From: Prostheceraeus crozeri
Taxonomy: Eukaryota > Platyhelminthes > Polycladida > Euryleptidae
Length of the DNA: 64,000 nt
Direction: 5' to 3'
Assembly: GCA_907163375.1 (NCBI GenBank)
Contig: CAJQUW010002148.1
Span: forward strand, 620,001 to 684,000
Position numbers and translations under genes: made by a program. The notes beneath the pieces were generated by a model. That model made no database searches. It was not told the DNA's origin and saw nothing but the letters and a program-made list of their open reading frames with translations. Numbering within the stretch: the stretch's first letter is position 1; the number at the start of each line of letters is the position of its first letter. Shown here piece by piece: positions 33,303 to 45,700 of this stretch.

Positions 33303-33750
33303 CTATTGGGTAATTGGACAACGAGCATCAACATTTCCCTTCATTTTCAATTTCTTATAGTTCAGTAACTCCTGAATTTTGGCTAATTCAATACTGCGCT
33401 TTTGACATCTATTGATCCAAGAAAAGATATCATCTGCAAAGTCACAAATGAAAGCGAAATGAATAGAACATGATTTTTTGCTTTCGTTCTCGACCATGTG
33501 AAGAACACAGCCTCCTACATCGATGATTTGCTCTAACCAGGCGCTTTCCTGATTATTGTGACTGCTCCATTATAAACACCTCTCATTGTGCTGCATGAGT
33601 CTGTTTCCTCACCATTCCAATTTCGATAAATTAGTCCAGCAACATTCCGGAAGTGAAACTTCATCGGCACCACATTTAGAAAGTCGACACACACCTTGAC
33701 AGTTTTCTCATCCAAACTTAATGATACCCATCATGGCATCCGATTCACCA
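33303..33750 (-). mobile_element. hAT transposase scraps
   Basis: The minus strand encodes SCSTMRGVYNGAVTIIRKAP, like the DNASTMSG-NGVQ-RI core motif of hAT transposases, and DDIFSWINRCQKRSIELAKI, like the FF-SS-KR segment that follows. The pieces are short, separated by stops and without termini. Confidence 0.4.
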
Positions 33751-33814
33751 AAATTGATGCTATAGTAGCGCTCGCAAAGATCACTACACGTAAGTTTTCT
33801 GACATGCGGTGCAA

Positions 33815-33890
33815 TAAGTAGTATAATATATAATAAATAATGATATATATAATATGGTAGCATAATATATATAAAATAATAATAACTTTG
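33815..33890. repeat. AT-rich ATATAATA microsatellite-like tract
   Basis: About 75 bp of irregular TATAATATATAATAAATAAT-type sequence. Confidence 0.7.
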
Positions 33891-34799
33891 CTTTCACCAG
33901 CAGTCATCGAGGCAGCTATAGCACTGTCTGGAAGCATTACACGAAAGAGCTGTGCTACCTTGTCTTCTCAATGAAAACTCATAGTTTGATTCAATTGTAT
34001 GCAAGGTCCAACGAATCTCAGCAGTTGAACACTTTCTTGTCTTCGTTGATTCCGTTGTTATCCTGTTTTAAAGATGAACTGAAGAACGAAGACAAAGGAA
34101 CAGTTTTCTTTTTGGCAGACAGTCGAACAACACGAATGTTTGACTGGTTCATTTATTGATAGGACAGCTATCACTTGCTGATATAAATCGAATATTGTAT
34201 CGAGGGCACAGATAATGCAAAACAGGTCTACAATTACCAATTGACGGGTTCGGTGCATTAGCATGTTAAGTGACATACTTCAAAATTTTCAGTTAAGTAA
34301 ATTTTTGTCCTAATTGGACCATGCTTAGCATATTGAATACTATTTAACCAAAAATTCAAATTAGTTTAGGAGATCTTGGTATTTAAACATGTTAAGTACA
34401 ACATTTTCACTGCATTCTGCTAAATGCTTAAAATATTCGTGCACAGCATTTAACATGAATAAGCATGGAGTAGGGATTTTGTGAAATGATGCAACAATTT
34501 CAAAATTTAATTATAAAAGTAAAAATTGAAAAATTTGCTTTTCTGAAAGCAACACAATCTAAATTTTATTACTTTTATCGGCTTGTACTAGTGCAAAACT
34601 TGTGAATGCTCAATCTTTTCTTTGATAAGCTTTAATGATGTCAACTTCGTTATGTACATTGTAATCTGTCACCTCCTAAAATCGAAGAAACCTGTATCCT
34701 AAAGTACCACACACCAGAATTTTAGGTTGGTTTGAAATGGAATGTTGACATACCAAGGAAAACAGTAAACAAAGTGCACTAGCCTCCTAAAAATTTTGG

Positions 34800-35220
34800 G
34801 CACAATTTATGCAAATTCCATCCTCCCAAAGAAAAACCTATGTGTCCTGCTTACTGCAAAACGTGCAAGCTTGCAAAAGAAAATGATAAAGTTTCGTGCT
34901 TTGAAAAGAATCTTACTTGCAAGATACAGTGTAAATTGAGCACAAAATTTTACATCGGTGAGACTTCGAGGATGATTGGTACACGCATCAAAGAACATGT
35001 ATAAGCCAGTAATCCTTCTGCAGTCAAAGATCATTTATAGTCAGATTATGTTGGTGATAGGATCCAAATAGAATGGGAAATTATTCACCCCCATCTCCAA
35101 GGTTATTTGAAACGAAGGAGTCTGGAGTGTACATATATCAAGAATGCGTGCGCTAATTTTTTCAACGAACAAGAAACAATGTCTCTGATATTAAATTCTT
35201 GAACTGCCTCATTCAAGGAG
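34800..35220 (+). mobile_element. Penelope-like element remnant (GIY-YIG)
   Basis: The plus strand encodes YCKTCKLAKENDKVSCFEKN, then TKFYIGETSRMIGTRIKEHV, matching the IYLI-C--C---YVGET-R-L--R---H core of Penelope-like endonucleases, and later WEIIHPHLQGYLKRRSLECT. Premature stops interrupt it and RT is missing. It differs strongly from the intact Penelope-like element at 51.5-55.4 kb. Confidence 0.6.
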
Positions 35221-35229
35221 ATTTAGATT

Positions 35230-35795
35230 GCTACAGGAGGCGAAACTCATTTTCAGTGTTTACATAAGTAGGCGGAAGACCCTATTTTACGCATTTTTGG
35301 ATGTTGTTCAAAAAGTATTAAAGCTATAACGTTATTTTTTTTGAGACAAGTAATTTTGATGTATCTTTGATATCCACTTGAAATTTCATCACATTTGGTT
35401 TACGGGAACATCAAAAATATGACCTTTAGTTAAAAGTACTTGTTTCTAGAAATTATAGTTTTGTTAATTTCGAAGGAAATCAAACAACTTTATCAGTTCA
35501 AATTGCTTTTAGACTAAGTGCATTAAGTGCTACTTAAGTCATAACAGACATACTCATTCATGCACTAATGCAACTATAATGATACAGAGTGTTTATGAAG
35601 TCTGTGGATGTTTTCATAATGCTATTTTACCACGGCTGTATTCAATGGATCGCTGAATATTTCAGCAGGATAATGAAGACCCAGTCCTGAAGTCTTACAT
35701 GACATGATGATTAGAAATGTTTTCCTTGATCGATTGCTAGAGGAGGCGAACCTTACTTTCAGCGTTTACATAGGTATGTAGGTGGATAACTTTCA
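35230..35795. repeat. Pair of 50-bp direct repeats
   Basis: GATTGCTACAGGAGGCGAAA (35230) and GATTGCTAGAGGAGGCGAAC (35740) begin two segments that stay about 80% alike for 50 bp. The remaining sequence from 35221 to 36420 shows nothing recognisable. Confidence 0.5.
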
Positions 35796-36426
35796 TGGGG
35801 AAATCGTGTTTATACATGCATCAATAGAATTACTTGCATTTATAATTTTCCACATTGGATATTCGTTCCTTCAAATGTTCCGTCGACGTATTTGATTCAA
35901 CATTCACGTCAGAGGATAAATTTTGTTGTCAACACACAGGCAATATGAATATTTTTCGGACTTATACAAAGAATATCATCTGCCTTAAAAAATTGGTGAC
36001 AATTATCTCATTTGAGTAACGACGAGCGTTATCCGGGACCAATAGAAATATTATTATGTTAATACCATATAGTATTTGTTCGATGATTAACTGCAATAGT
36101 TCAGCATGATAGTCCTTCTGAATCAAAGTCAGAAGGACATCAAATATTTCAAGTCAAAATATTAGTAATGCCTGAGCTTTACTGATCCCACACAATGATT
36201 TCACGACAGCGAGAACCTATTAATTGCGATTGAGGACATAATTTACTTTATCCAAGTCAACCCAACCATTCCAATTGATTTTCAAATGTAGCTCGCTACT
36301 GTCCACACCGCGAGATTTGTGAGAGATCGTTGTTAGGACTGAGAAGCGCTAATAGTGACTCTTTCGAGATTTCATAAATCCCTCAGGTATCGTTGATTTT
36401 TGTCTATGATCATTAAGATAACTCAC

Positions 36427-36575
36427 CTCATCCTCGAGCCCATAATTTGCTCTAGATCAAGCAGATATTGGAGTTTGTTGGCATGTCGGGCGCTGAATGT
36501 GGATCTCGACGATCGTTCCCGAGGCTGAATCAGTGACTGAACTAGTGCTAAATTTTTGGGTTGTCCTGGAACCAT
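36427..36575 (-). CDS. BRCA2: Probable BRCA2 exon: helical domain, start uncertain
   Basis: Ends at a good donor (GAG|GTGAGT, 36426-36421) after two bases of a codon, exactly the phase required by the exon at 30501. The last residues, FSARHANKLQYLLDLEQIMG then SRM, lead into R-SALRRI. In human BRCA2 the same place reads LSPERVLLQLKYRYDTEID, then RSRRSAIKKI, so LQY/LKY, the acidic turn and the Arg cluster line up. The similarity is modest and the acceptor is not settled (AG at 36577-36576, 36567-36566 or 36538-36537). The conserved WIIWKLA block expected just before it is not in this exon and was not found elsewhere. Confidence 0.5.
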
Positions 36576-36957
36576 CTCAACCAATAAAGTAGATGTTAAT
36601 AATTTGTTTGTTAAAGGATGTTTGATATCTAATGATTCAAAGCGAGATGCCAAAGAGTTACTTATGTTTTCGATTCTATGAAATATAAAAGTCATATCAG
36701 CACTTAACATGTTTTGACATAACAAATGTTGCGTGCATTAACATGTTAAGTGCATCCAACATCGATCGATTTCTATGGTTTAATTATCTTTAAATATATC
36801 TCTTTTGATATGAAATGATTATTTAGTTGCCATAGAAGGCACTGAAGAAGAATCATTAACAAAGTTGAAAATTGAATGATAGCATACACCGCAGACTAAG
36901 TTCCATTTACTCAAAAATGAAAAAAAGAACTTAATGTGTTAATGCACCGAACCCCTC

Positions 36958-37399
36958 TATTGCATAGACATAATACACTCGGTCTATTCTCCACAAATCG
37001 AATCTAATTCACATCATAATATCCTTAAAATCAATGATTTCTATTTGGACATATTTGTTACAATATTTTTACGAAGATTTTGACAAGGTTCATTCACTGC
37101 CAATCGTTTTATTTCAATATGTTCAATCTCCAAGCGTTATTCTCGTCGTCCGGATGTAGCCCGCCGTGCCGACACCATCTCTCACTCGTCTTAGTTATGT
37201 CATACGCTCATGTAAAAATTCACGTAAAATGCATCAGTTTTATATAATAGCTACCTGATTCAAAAGAAATTCATTGTTATATCCCAAAACCACAACAAAA
37301 TTGACAATATCGCAGAAAATCTATTATCGCATATCGCAGGATTTTGCTGAAATATCGCTCATCAGTCATAACTATCGCAGTGTGTAGGAACAGTGCTCT
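36958..37399. other. Intergenic, nothing recognised
   Basis: AT-rich until about 37370, where the GC-rich LINE begins. No feature supported. Confidence 0.5.
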
Positions 37400-39826
37400 A
37401 GGAACACTGGTGATGTATGGGGTAGGGCTGCGTAGAGGCCAATCACGAGTGGACTGCTGGGTGAGCGAGATGCTGGTGTATGGGCTGTCGCGTTGGGACG
37501 GTATGTGAGGGGTGTGTGACTGGGACGGCTGGGACTGGAGGGGTCGAGCTGGGACGGGTGGATGGTCGGCAAGGGAATGGGAGCGGACATTCCTCCTTAG
37601 TACGACCCGTGCTGGGTAGGAACGGTTTGTGCATGTTGTGCAGCAAGGCACTGAAGGGGAAGACCAAGAGAATTGGCTGCTGTCAATGTGGGAGGCGGGT
37701 GCATGGGACGTGCAGTGGGATTTTCCGTTCGGACTGGGATAACGGAGCGGATTGGAGGTGTAGGGATTGTGAAGGTGAAGGCAGTTGGGACAGTGGGGTT
37801 GGGCGTGGGCGAACCTCATGTTGAAGCCAGTACGGGAGTCGAATGGCTGATGTATGGTTTGTGACGGTCGAAAAGGGGAGGACCCAGGGGATTGGGTGCT
37901 ATCAGTGTGGGACCAGTGCAGGGGAAATGTAGTGGAACGGCGTGGGGGATCAGGAAAATGAAGTGGTGTGGAGGTGTGTGGATTACGAAGGAGGGTCTCT
38001 GCGGGTGGAAGGGGGAGGTGATGATCGTGGGATGGACTGACAGCCGACGCGAGTGTATGTCGTCTGTCGGCTGCTTTTGCGCCGAGGGCAGGCTACTGTG
38101 GGCTGATACACCTTCGGGGAGAAATCCCACTGCAAGTGCTGCAGGCTGAGCAGAAGGCAGAGGGAGGGGGGTGTACAGTGGACCTGTGTGGGATGCACCG
38201 GGGACGGTGATGGAGGCCGGGACGTGTGACGGGTGCAAGAGGGTCAGGAAAAGAGAGCATGGGGTGGAGTGGAGATCCTGCCACAAAATTCTGCAAAAAA
38301 TATGACCAGGGTGTGGTCGAGGGCACAGGGCAACCGCACTGACTGCATGGCGATAGGGATGGTCTCCAGACGTTTGCTTTAGTTCCTCGGACCTGGTGGA
38401 GGGCGCAGCGTTGGAGGTCAAGAGAGAACTGGGGTCTGATCAATTTCCCATCCTGACGACGTTCGGTTGGGAGGGATTTCGAGATGAGGTGAAGATGCGG
38501 GTCGTGGGGCTGAGCGGTAACGGCAGGGTGACGGTCAGGATTCTCGATGAAAGGTTCAGTGATAGTGCCTCTCCCCCTCTTGTTGTATATTAATGACCTA
38601 TTAGAGATTCCTGGTGAGAGGGCGGAGGTGAGCGCCTTCGCGGACGATCTGGCGGTGTGGGCGTCGGGGAAGTTGGTGAGTGAAGGTAAGACGAAGATGC
38701 AGTGGCCGCGAGGCTGGTGGAGGAATGGCAGAGGGGTGGGTCATGACGTTCTCCGCAGCTAAGTGTTCTGCCACGTTGTTCTCCATGGACAGGAAGGATG
38801 AGGGAATGGAGGGGTTGGCTATTATGCACGGTGGAAGGGAACTGGGAACTATTAGGAACGGAGGGAGCGTCGGCGTGTTGCGGTCCGTGGTCTTCGGCGG
38901 GGAACTGGGAGAGGGTTCACCTTCAATGTGCGAGGACCATTGGGGGCACACTCAAGAGTGCGCCAAGGAAGGGCGCTCTTGAGGAAGCTGGGCTCTGCCA
39001 GTTCAGGGTGGTGGCTGTGGGGTTTGTAGTGGGGGAGTGGGAAAGATGTCTGTGGACTCGAGGAGGGGTTGGGGGCCGAAGGTGTCATCTTCACGTTGGC
39101 GAGGTAGCTGTGTGAACGTTTAATTCCGGAGGGAGTGGTGCGAGTCCCTACCAAATTGGGGGAGGCTGCAACGAGGGGATGGGAAGGGGTCGAGGTGGGT
39201 CAGCGGATAGAGGGAGAAGCGTGACGATGGACAGGGGAAACGGCGGTGGAGAGCCTGAGAGCGATGGACAGTGTGAACCTGAAGGTCTATACGGATGGGG
39301 CGGTGTAGGACGGGTACGGGAAAGGCGAGGCAGCGGCGGTGGTTACCCATTGGCAGTGTTGGGCATCGTTAAAAAGAAAGTTAGTTCCGTTAACTTTGTT
39401 CCGTTAATTAAAAAATGTAGTTCCGTTAACAATAATCCGTTAATTTGGGAGTAAACTAACGGAAGTTTCAGTTAAACCGTTAATTCGTTAAATTTTATGT
39501 TATCTTTAAAATCGTATTTTAGTTAACAGTGTGTCTTCAAAGATAAATTTTCTACAATTCTTAGTTTCTTTATTTTTCTTCGGCTAGGGACCCATACACC
39601 TCTTGTGAAAACTTGCAAGGCTACATCTTTGCTATCCATGCAGCTTTTACCGAAAAAGACTTAAAGTATCTCACAGCAGTTCTCAAGCCAATGTTTCTTA
39701 CAAAATGTAAAGTCGTTTGTCCTAATGAATTATTCCACAAAGCTTCTATCTATCAATATTTTTCATTCGAGTCGTTAGGTAAAGAATAGAACACTTGGAC
39801 AAAAGGCTGCACACAAGGCTGACATA

Positions 39827-41630
39827 TACTCAACAGAAGCTAAACCCCCCCCTCTGCAATTCTCTTCTGCTAGAGAAGAAAATCTCGTCCGCGAAACTTC
39901 ATGAACAGAGATCAACCATCTCGCGATCGCTGGTTGTTAGAGACGCACACGGCGTATGTCAGATGAACTATTTAGACCCTTTGTTGGTCTTATTCGCATG
40001 TTAATATTGAACAGCAAAGGTCAATACATCAAATGTATAATGATTAAGTAATTCAATAAAACATCTGAAGGTAACACATGTTTACGTGAGTGTTTATCGG
40101 CTAAAATCACGTTATTTCCATAATATGCATGTAATTCAGGCTTCCGTTATCTGATTCATGCAAGGAATTCTAACATTAGTTTTTTGTAAGTATTGACGGA
40201 TCGATTGTATAATTAGAGTCGATAAGCATAAAAAATCTGCAGCCCTGCCTCATGCAATCAATATGAAGGAGAAAATAATGATCTTATCCAGAAAGTCAAC
40301 GTTTATAAATGAAAATTACGTGTACAGCTGATACTGAAAGTCAGTAACATGTGCATGCTCCCCGAGCACGGAGAAGAGCAGCCACGCATCGTGTCATGCT
40401 GAGCACGAATCGGTTGATAATCACCTGAGGAAGTTGTTGCCAAGCCTCCGCGATAGCTTCCCTGAGTTCATTGGCATTTTGAGGAGGGTAATTGTGTTGA
40501 TGGATCCTCCTCTTCATGAGATCCCAGACATGCTCGAGGTGGTTCATGTCTGGGGAGCTGGAGCGCCATCGGAGAGCTCGGATGCCCAGATCACGAACAG
40601 AAGCCGCTCGGTGTGGCGCATTGTCGTCTTGTAGGATGCAATGCCGAAGCCCACCGAACTTTGAATTGGCGAAGGGGACGAAGTGCTGTTGCGGTATCTC
40701 CGCATAGGTCTCGCCCGACACGTTCCTGTCAAGCACAACGAATTCCGTCCTCCCGTTCAACGCGATTCCAGCCCAGACATGGACGGAGATGCCTTGTGAT
40801 TCGTGTATCTAGACACAATCCGGCTGGAATGCTTGACCAGGGCCTATCCAAACACGGACTGGATCAAACGTACGTTTGAATAGGCGGACGCGAGTCTCGT
40901 CGGTGAAGACGACCCTTCTCCATTGCTGGATGCGCCAGTTGCATGGCCCATCGCTCCCTAGCTGCTACGTGGGCAGGGGTAAGTTGCAACCGCTTCCTCA
41001 TCCTTCTGGATCGCAACCCGACTCTCGGAGAGGCGCTCTAATCGTGTCCGAGCTAAGAATCTGGGAAAGGTGGCCCCTCTCACCCCACATTAACCTGAGG
41101 AGAGTGACCGGAAGAGTTCGATTGGCCCGTGCTAGGCGTACTAGGCGTCGGTCGGCCCTTTGCGTAGTCTGCCGTCGAACTCTCCCACAGTTGCCATGAA
41201 GAGCAAGCACCCCTAGTTCTCCTCCACTTTGCAAGAAGCTCACGAATTGTTTTCGGAGCTCGACCAAAGTAACGGGCAATGGCTTTACAAGAGCGCCCTG
41301 CTTCAACCATCCAAATTGGACGTAATCTTTCTTCTTTAGTCATATGAGGCACCATGATCAACTCAAGAGTCAAGACGAAGACCATTTTGATCAAGTTGAT
41401 TGATTTCATTTTTAGATCTGTTAAGTAGACATGAATGACCTTTGTTGTTCAATATTAACATGCGAATAAGACCAACAAAGGGTCTAATTAGTTCATCTGA
41501 CATGCGCCGTGTGCGTCTCTGACAGCCAACGATCGCGAGATGGTTGATCTCTGTTCATGAAGTTTCGCGGACGAGATTTTCTTCTCTAGCAGAAGAGAAT
41601 TGCAGAGGGGGGTTTAGCTTCTGTTGAGTG
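39827..41630 (-). mobile_element. Tc1-like element with about 200-bp inverted repeats
   Basis: TA flanks both ends (39825-39826, 41631-41632). The ends read TACTCAACAGAAGCTAAACC (left) and CACTCAACAGAAGCTAAACC (right, inverted), and near-perfect inverted identity runs about 200 bp (39827-40022 against 41446-41630). Transposase is on the minus strand. Confidence 0.85.
40341..41409 (-). pseudogene. Tc1-like DDE transposase, broken
   Basis: The first frame (from 41409) carries the helix-turn-helix part (MTKEERLRPIWMVEAGRSCK, then IARYFGRAPKTIRELL). FTDETR (about 40905) has the first Asp. ILQDDNAPHRA has the second Asp, and PDMNHLEHVWDLM the Glu. Spacing between second Asp and Glu is 29-30 residues, not 34, because about five residues of the usual helix are absent. 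There is one in-frame stop (TAG, near 40808) and at least one frameshift upstream of FTDETR. The last block (40760-40341) is a clean 139-aa frame. Confidence 0.75.
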
Positions 41631-42772
41631 TATTCTTCCTGCACTAAGGAAATTTGTTCGACACTTCGGAGCATGCGCGTCGACGAAATGAGACCGCATT
41701 GCTGGGGAACAGAATCGATTCTTGTGACCTCGTATGACTGCGCTCCTGACACTGTCTGCCTCGTTTTGTGAAGAGAATAGCTTCACGCAAATACCGGTAC
41801 GAATTCTATATGACGCCGCGCGTTGTTGTCAGAGTGCACAATGAACAGAGGTGAAGCAAGTTAACTCAGCCTTCAAAAGTCTGCATGACTTGACATCATG
41901 AGCTGAGCTCTCAGCCGCATATTTATTAAAAAATTTAACGGATTAACGAACTTCCATGAGAGTAACGGAACTTAAACTAATCGTTCACTTTTTTTGGAAA
42001 GGTAAAAAGTTAAAAAAATTAACTTCCGTTAATTAACGGATTGACGGAAGTTAACGGCTTATGCCCATTGGGACCCGGCTTCGACTGATAAGGTGAACGT
42101 CAGGGCATGTGCTGCTTGGGTTGTGGCGCCCTCCTTTCAAGCTGAAGTGCGGGTGTTGGTTCTGGGGATCGAGTGGTTGTGGGAGCACCTAGAGGCTGAA
42201 ACGAGGATGGCGTCTGACAGTCAATCACCGCTTATGACTCTTCACGGGGGTGGAAGTTGGGCTTGTTATAGCCAGCGAGCTCGCAAAGAAGTTGGGGTGG
42301 TGTGGGAAGCGCCTGTGGTTCGTGAGGGTTCCGAGTCACAGTGGACTGGTGTGGAATGAGTGGGCGGATGAAGCAGCTAAGGTGGCCGTGGGGATGGATC
42401 AGGGGGGTGGCACCTAACTCGGAGCGACGGTTAAGCTGTGCTGGAAGTGTCGGGAACAGGGCATGGAGATGGTGCACGATCGGTGCCGGTGCGTGTACGA
42501 AGGTTGGATCAACCGAGCGGTGCAGACCCAGCGGTGCAGGGGGCACCGGGTCAGCACGGCTCGGCTGAGAACCGGGCACTCTCTGGAACTGGGGGATAGA
42601 AGCGGATCAGGTTGGAATGCTCAGAGATGTGTAGAAGGCGCGGGGGGTGGGGAAGTAGAGGAGAGATGGAATACATTATGGAATGTGTAGCGGAGGAGGG
42701 AATGAAAATCAGATTAGGGTTGTTTTGGTGTGCAAGTTGGTTTCTTTAGACAACGACAATAACAACAACAGA

Positions 42773-45700
42773 AACTCCCACTTGTAAAACATAGCTCAAG
42801 TTATAACAATGAGGTTGTTGAAATCAAAAGGCGCACTTGATTGTTAATAGATCTTTCGGTCAACAACTCTACATTGTCTCTCAATGACTGTCCCAATAGT
42901 CAACTTTGTCGAAGCAACTTTGCTTGACATATTGCCGTATAACACAGTTTGCCGCATAACATGTGGACAGGAGACTAAAATTTCAGTGTGCCACTGCAGG
43001 TTGAAACTTTACAACGAGATTTTTTAAATTTTTTAAAGTATTTTTTCTACGAGATCTTAATTTTTTTCTATCCTATGAACAAGCTTCAATTCATGTGCAC
43101 TAAACCGAATAATGAATTCACTTTGAAAACAAAATTCGATAATCTGGTATCAATTTGGATGTTACTCTGTTGCATATTTAGTTTTGAACGAGCATGAATA
43201 AAGCATTGAGCATCGCACTTCAAAGAGCAAAATCCTTGAAAGGTTCGTCACAAATAGGTTCCGTCATCTGGAATGGACAAATTGTGCCTCCCCCATGGAG
43301 AATGTGGCCACATTGTTGCATTAATCTCTATGTATCCTATCCCACGTATTCCTGGTTTTACCCGGCGAACACTATGATTGCTTGTTTTGTGTGTCACATG
43401 CATCTTAGGTTGCAATGAATAAAAAATAAATCTTGAATCTTGCCGAATAAAACTACGAGTCATTCATTGCTTGTCTGGTGAAACTACGATGAAAAATCAG
43501 TCTGGAAAGTCCTAATTAATCATTAAGCATGATGAACAATCATAATTCAAATTAAGCATCTGAACTGCGCTATGACCATGAAAAAATAAAATATAATCAA
43601 TTTCTAATCTCTAATATCTGGGAATTATTGGTTTTGATTCAAAAGTATGCTGCTTCCATAGAAATATATATAAATATAAAGTATATTCAAATCCTTATAT
43701 TTCAATTACTATTTGCTAGTGGTAGTATCGCTTTTGATAAATTCGTGTATGTTGTTGATAAAATAGCTGAAATCTGAATTCCTGATTTACGAAATTCCGA
43801 CGCATACTAGTGATGTTCTTATACAAAGATTTTCCTCTTAATTTTGTTGAGGAAAGTTCAAGCGAATTTCTTCAACACTTCAACTTTGTTATTACACTGA
43901 AGACTTTGAAATTTTGAATAGCTGTGCATTCTTCTCTATTGATTAGTTTTTTATATACCAGTACATTGAAGAAAGTTACAGAATTTTCCCGCTTTTTAGT
44001 TGATCTGAATCGATAAAAATCTCTAAACAGAAGACTAGATTGATTTAAAATAATGTCTTTGAAATTATTTCATGCATAGAAGCCACAAGACATTTCATGA
44101 TTGCTACACATTCTTCAACAGAGTGAATTTTCGCATTTAATATAGAAATGTTCAAATATCTGGCATCTGTTGGATTCAAAATATATGGAAGATGCCAGTA
44201 CATCCTAGTTGATTTTCAGTATTCGGTTTCGTAGTTATGATGTGGTCACTGTATATTTATATCAACACTGATTTCATCTAGCATACAATCTCAAGAAAAT
44301 AGTTCACTCAGAAATACGTGTAGTACAAATAGTAGTTTCAAATTTAACTTCGTAGTTTGCTCAAATTTACACTACGCAGTTATTTAAGTTAAAAGTACTT
44401 GTGGTATTTTCACAAAAAGAGACTATAACATACGTGATCTGAGAGTCTACATGGAAATAATTCTCAATAAGCATATTAGTTCTCTTTTTAAGATCGGGCT
44501 GCTCTCCAGCAGACAATTATCAGCACGATGTAATTTGGTGAGTTTTCTAAAAGCCCCGTTCACATTGCAAGTTCTTTTGAATCAGCAGGTTCTTATCATT
44601 TTTAAAAGTACATTATTATAGTGTGGTTCACGTCTTTGAGGAGGTCTTATCACTTTTGAGGTCGGTCCGCCGACTGCTGATCGCCCAAATTGGTAAAGGA
44701 CCCGAAATGAGACGTAGGTAGTCGGTCCTCTTACTGATGAGGTCCGTGTTATTTTTCAATATATTCTATGAAGTGTAAGAGCAATTTTATTGCTTATCGT
44801 CAAGTGAACCTTTATAGTGACCTGTCGTCTTTGCCCGAGTGAACGTAACAATGAGTCCTTTTCAGGACTACTGAAAGCTATTTTCTATTGGCAAATAATT
44901 GTCAAATTGTTATCATACTCGTATTTTCTGCTGGACGTGAGTTACATTGACCAAATACCATAAAAATTTGAAATAAGTTAAACGGAGTCTTTTCAGATTT
45001 CTGAGATGAAAAATAAGAGCACAACATTCTTCGACCGAATCTGCACTGAATGACCTACTTTATTCAATACATCTTCGGTCGAAGGATTGTTTGCTCTGAT
45101 TTTCATCTACTTCTCTACCGACCGATGTCAACCACAGAAAAAATGCTAAAATGTGCTATTTTCATTGTCTTCAACTATCATACCTGGCGTTGATCATATG
45201 TGGGGCAAAAATCAGGGTGTCTCGGTCATATCATGGTCTAAGACCTAATAATCATTAACGGATATGATCTTATTAGTTGCGTCATCATCAGATATTGAGA
45301 CTGAAAATGAGTATGGTTCGTTTGTGATTGCTTGCATACAGTTGTATGATTGAATGATGTTGTTGCGTGGGAAATTGACTCCTATGTCCAGCATGTTGCA
45401 TTCACTTTTGCATTGCACGACTTGCTCGCACTCATTTCTGGCGCTTCAATAATGTTTGCTGTAACTTGACGAGATACTTCAGTTAAAAACTAATCAGATA
45501 TGAAGTGAAGGCAACTCATTTAAAAGTATTCTACCATAGCATGTTATTCGAAGAGTTCTTTTTACAGAAAAAAATTCTTGATAAAGTCAAAAGATTTCTC
45601 AGAAGGTATTTTGAATGACTAAATGGCAACATTAGTAAAATAAACATTAAAGTAGGTCTACCCAAGCACGATTAAAAACGCTCTGATACTTCAGCCATCC

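Larger units (their letters stand above)
34247..36957. mobile_element. Inverted GGGTTCGGTGCATTA pair, possible transposon ends
   Basis: GGGTTCGGTGCATTAGCATG at 34247 and its near-inverse at 36925-36957 (TGTTAATGCACCGAACCC) face outward, like terminal repeats of a 2.7-kb element. Similar ACATGTTAAGTGC words recur inside near 34393, 36700 and 36740. No transposase lies between them, while a probable BRCA2 exon does, so this may instead be two independent MITEs. Confidence 0.35.
39354..42063. mobile_element. hAT-like non-autonomous element, 8-bp target duplication
   Basis: CCCATTGG flanks it exactly (39346-39353, 42064-42071). Ends begin CAGTGTTGGGC and, from the other side, CATAAGCCGTTAAC. Both subterminal zones are dense in TTCCGTTAA / TTAACGGAA words (39375-39500, 41935-42055). 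No hAT transposase remains; its middle is occupied by a Tc1-like element. It sits in the RNase H region of the LINE. Confidence 0.75.
37400..42772 (+). mobile_element. GC-rich LINE with PHD finger, endonuclease, RT and RNase H pieces
   Basis: Far richer in GC than the surroundings. A PHD-type finger is encoded near 37600-37790 (CMLCSKALKGKTKRIGCCQC, then CRDCEG), with a decayed second copy near 37870-37990. SDQFPILTTFG (about 38437) is the end of an endonuclease domain. YINDLLEIPGERAEVSAFAD then DLAVW (about 38590-38660) is the RT catalytic box. The RNase H part is split by an insertion: KVYTDGAV near 39283, then SYRAE-like and SDSQS near 42140-42225. The 3' end near 42772 is a CAACAATAA-rich tail. 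The ORFs are broken by many frameshifts and deletions. Confidence 0.7.

Noticed and set aside
34247-36957. A single autonomous 2.7-kb transposon
   Set aside because: No transposase between the inverted ends, and contents (Penelope-like remnant, probable BRCA2 exon) are unrelated; kept only as a low-confidence pair of ends.
37277-39350. Many long Pro/Ser/His-rich minus-strand frames
   Set aside because: Antisense of the GC-rich LINE; high GC lowers stop density, and the plus strand carries the PHD and RT motifs.
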